Of a DNA stretch of 13,919 bases, positions 11,962 through 13,919 are shown one piece after another. The DNA comes from Aphodousia sp048520025 (GTDB taxonomy: Bacteria > Pseudomonadota > Gammaproteobacteria > Burkholderiales > Burkholderiaceae_F): the NCBI GenBank assembly GCA_048520025.1, contig DBFZTP010000030.1:1-13919 (forward strand), in the 5' to 3' direction. The notes beneath the pieces were generated by a model. It was not told where the DNA came from and made no database searches. It saw only the letters and a list, made by a program, of their open reading frames with translations. Every line of letters starts with the position of its first letter. Positions within the stretch are counted from its first letter, which is position 1. The translations under genes were made by a program, and so were the position numbers.

Positions 11962-13614
11962 ATGTCTCAATTACCTGAATTCAAATACGCTCCGATGTTC
12001 CAAATGGGCAAAGACGACACGGAATATGAATTAATCACCAAAGACTACGTCTCTGTGAGCGAATTTGAAGGTAAGCCGATTCTTAAGGTTCAACCCGAAG
12101 CATTGTCCACGTTGATTAACACTGCTTTCCATAACGTTAACTTCTTGTTGCGTCGCTCCCACAATGAAGCCGTCGCCAAGATTTTGAACGACCCGGAATC
12201 TTCTGATAACGACAAATACGTTGCCTTGACGATGTTGCGCAACGCCGAAATCTCCGCCAAGGGCATCCTCCCGATCTGCCAAGATACGGGTACGGCCATT
12301 GTTCACGGTGAAAAGGGCCAACAAGTTTGGACGGACTTCTGTGATGAAGAAGCCATCAGCTTGGGCGTTTACAATACCTACACGCAAGACGCTTTGCGTT
12401 ATTCCCAAAACGCTCCCTTGACGATGTACAAGGAAGTCAACACCAAGTGCAACCTCCCGGCTCAAATCGACATTGAAGCCACCGAAGGCGACGAATACAA
12501 GTTCTTGTGCGTTGTGAAGGGTGGTGGTTCTGCCAACAAGTCCTACCTCTTCCAAAAAACGAAGGCCATCTTGAACCCGGACGCTCTCGTTCCGTTCTTG
12601 GTTGACCAAATTAAGGACCTTGGTACGGCTGCTTGCCCGCCGTATCACATCGCCGTTGTCGTTGGTGGTACGTCTGCTGAAAAGACGATGTTGACGGTGA
12701 AGTTGGCCTCCACGAAGTTCTATGACAATTTGCCCACGACGGGTGACGAAACGGGTCGTGCTTTCCGTGACGTCGAATTGGAAAACACGTTGCTCGAAGC
12801 TGCTAACAGCATCGGCCTCGGCGCTCAATTCGGTGGTAAGTACATGGCTCACGACGTTCGCGTTGTTCGTTTGCCGCGCCACGGCGCCAGCTGCCCGATC
12901 GGTATCGGTGTGAGCTGCTCTGCTGACCGTAACGTCAAGTGCAAGATCAACAAGGACGGTTTGTGGATTGAAAAGCTCGACACGCATCCGGAAGAATTGA
13001 TTCCTGAAGCCTTCCGTAAGGACAGCGAAGGTCAAACTGTGAAGATTGACTTGAGCATGCCGATGGATCAAATCCGCGCTGAATTGTCCAAGTACCCGGT
13101 CTCTACCCGCGTTTCTATGACGGGTACGATCATTGTGGGTCGTGACATCGCTCACGCTCGCATTAAGGAACGTCTTGACAAGGGCGAAGGTTTGCCTGAT
13201 TACATCAAGAATCACCCGATCCTCTACGCTGGTCCCGCTAAGACTCCTGAAGGCTATGCTTGCGGTTCTATGGGCCCGACGACGGCTAACCGTATGGACC
13301 CGTACGCTGATCCCTTCATGGCTGCCGGTGGTTCCTTCGTGATGATCGCTAAGGGTAACCGTACGCAAGTCGTGACCGACGCTTGTAAGAAGTGGGGTGG
13401 TTTCTATCTCGGTACGATCGGTGGTGTGGCTGCTGCTTTGTCTGAAGCCGCTATTAAGAGCATCGAATGCATCGAATATCCGGAATTGGGTATGGAAGCT
13501 GTCTACAAGATCGAAGTTGAAGACTTCCCGGCCTTCATCTTGGTTGATGACAAGGGTAACGACTTCTTCAAGCAATTGAAGCCGCGTTGCGTTTGCAAGT
13601 GCGAATCTAAGTAA
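11962..13614 (+). CDS. fumA: Class I [4Fe-4S] fumarate hydratase (FumA/FumB type)
   Basis: 550 aa, against 548 in E. coli FumA/FumB. Reversible hydration of fumarate to malate in the cytoplasm; under anaerobiosis malate is turned into fumarate for respiration. The cluster cysteines are C106 (in ICQDTG, 105-110), C225 (in TAACPP) and C319 (in GVSCSADR), one off from E. coli 105, 224 and 318. Other landmarks: KGGGSANK (186-193), GGTSAEKTM (235-243), RLPRHGASCPIG (303-314) and GPTTANRMDPYAD in the C-terminal domain. A strong SD (AAAGGAGAG, 11945-11953) precedes the ATG. The protein ends in a Cys- and Lys-rich tail, CVCKC, with one Cys more than I recall at the E. coli C-terminus. Following dcuB it forms the usual fumarate-respiration pair. 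The symbol is used for the isozyme class; FumA and FumB cannot be separated by sequence alone. It is oxygen-sensitive, which fits an anaerobe. Confidence 0.95.
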   Translation: MSQLPEFKYAPMFQMGKDDTEYELITKDYVSVSEFEGKPILKVQPEALSTLINTAFHNVNFLLRRSHNEAVAKILNDPESSDNDKYVALTMLRNAEISAKGILPICQDTGTAIVHGEKGQQVWTDFCDEEAISLGVYNTYTQDALRYSQNAPLTMYKEVNTKCNLPAQIDIEATEGDEYKFLCVVKGGGSANKSYLFQKTKAILNPDALVPFLVDQIKDLGTAACPPYHIAVVVGGTSAEKTMLTVKLASTKFYDNLPTTGDETGRAFRDVELENTLLEAANSIGLGAQFGGKYMAHDVRVVRLPRHGASCPIGIGVSCSADRNVKCKINKDGLWIEKLDTHPEELIPEAFRKDSEGQTVKIDLSMPMDQIRAELSKYPVSTRVSMTGTIIVGRDIAHARIKERLDKGEGLPDYIKNHPILYAGPAKTPEGYACGSMGPTTANRMDPYADPFMAAGGSFVMIAKGNRTQVVTDACKKWGGFYLGTIGGVAAALSEAAIKSIECIEYPELGMEAVYKIEVEDFPAFILVDDKGNDFFKQLKPRCVCKCESK

Positions 13615-13628
13615 TTCGTCATTGCTCC

Positions 13629-13649
13629 AGGGCGCGTTACCCGCGCCCT
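13629..13649 (+). terminator. GC-rich hairpin after the fumarase gene
   Basis: AGGGCGCG (13629-13636) pairs perfectly with CGCGCCCT (13642-13649) over a 5-nt loop. Only A residues follow, so it is a stable 3' stem-loop rather than a complete terminator on plus. It may protect the mRNA end upstream of the true terminator at 13657-13695. Confidence 0.6.
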
Positions 13650-13656
13650 AAAACAG

Positions 13657-13695
13657 AAGAACCACACCTCAAAATCGAGTGTGTGGTTCTTTTTT
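13657..13695. terminator. Rho-independent terminator of the fumarase gene
   Basis: AAGAACCACAC (13657-13667) pairs perfectly with GTGTGGTTCTT (13681-13691), running into six T (13690-13695). It lies between convergent genes (fumarase and galU) and may serve both. Confidence 0.9.
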
Positions 13696-13712
13696 GGTTT
13701 CAAACTTTTAAA

Positions 13713-13919
13713 TTAGATTTGATAACCGGCTTTACGGGCAAATCGAACCGTTGCATCCAAGAAACCTTGCTTGGAGCCGCAGTCGTAGCGGATACCTTCA
13801 AAGCGATGCGCATAGGTCGTGCCTAAATCCAATTGGCTGGCGATCCCGTCCGTTAATTGGATTTCACCGCCCACACCCTTTTGAACATTCTTTAATTTTT
13901 CAAAAATTTCGGGTTCTCA
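13713..13919 (-). CDS. galU: UTP-glucose-1-phosphate uridylyltransferase (GalU), C-terminal part, cut by the window edge
   Basis: The last 67 residues of the protein are readable on the minus strand, ending at TAA (13715-13713). Motifs are typical of GalU: PEIF, GVGGEIQLTDG, YAHRFEGIRYDCGSKQGFLDA. The enzyme makes UDP-glucose from glucose-1-phosphate and UTP for envelope polysaccharides. Oddity: reading the same frame to the window edge, the codon at 13919-13917 is TGA, directly before Glu-Pro-Glu-Ile-Phe where GalU should continue upstream. That would be an in-frame stop or a frameshift, so the gene may be broken, but a single edge codon is thin evidence. Confidence 0.85.

Noticed and set aside
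12031..13575. 514-codon open frame on the minus strand opposite the fumarase
   Set aside because: Same codon-bias artefact. The plus-strand fumarase is full length with all cluster cysteines, and the antisense product shows no recognisable motif.
1..13919. CRISPR arrays, insertion sequences, tRNA or rRNA genes
   Set aside because: I saw no evenly spaced repeat array, no transposase and no structural RNA signature on either strand. The only long similarity is between the two transporter genes.

Overview
The window reads as a chromosomal region of a Gram-negative anaerobe that lives by fumarate respiration. It carries three Dcu-type C4-dicarboxylate transporters and a class I iron-sulfur fumarase. 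Gln is almost always CAA, Arg is CGT/CGC, and every complete gene ends in TAA. A proteobacterium such as a gut Sutterellaceae (Sutterella/Parasutterella group) would fit, but that placement is a low-confidence inference because no rRNA or other marker gene is present.

Layout. (A) 59-4459: a perfect palindromic operator, an argininosuccinate-lyase-family C-N lyase (170-1567), a divergent DcuA/B-family antiporter (1635-2969) and an MmgE/PrpD-family enzyme (3053-4459), closed by a terminator at 4481-4514. (B) 4515-7613: a long leader with a 43-codon Cys- and Ser-rich small ORF (4651-4782), then a three-gene unit of a DUF3100-type membrane protein (4998-5801), a small partner membrane protein (5828-6292) and an M20-family amidohydrolase (6309-7613), closed by a terminator. 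(C) 7685-10103: a GntR/FCD regulator on the minus strand, and divergent from it a second variant DcuA/B antiporter (8707-10041) behind a second copy of the operator palindrome. (D) 10399-13614: a canonical DcuB (10399-11748) and a class I fumarase (11962-13614), the same order as dcuB-fumB in E. coli but with a terminator between them. (E) The 3' end of galU on the minus strand at the right edge.

How it may work together (inference). The ArgH-like enzyme keeps the fumarate-forming core of the family but differs at three remembered positions of the amine-side pocket. It lies with an MmgE/PrpD protein, the family that contains iminodisuccinate epimerase, and with a dicarboxylate antiporter lacking three residues characterised in E. 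coli DcuB. The reading I favour is a pathway that imports an N-(1,2-dicarboxyethyl)-amine (an iminodisuccinate-, EDDS- or aspergillomarasmine-like compound) in exchange for succinate, racemises it, and splits it to fumarate plus an amine or amino acid, with the fumarate used as an electron acceptor. The local GntR repressor probably controls both the lyase operon and the second antiporter, since both promoters carry the core TTGTCGACAA directly upstream of a matching -10 region. Section B looks like a second nutrient module: a two-part membrane carrier plus an amidohydrolase for an N-acylated or peptide-like substrate.
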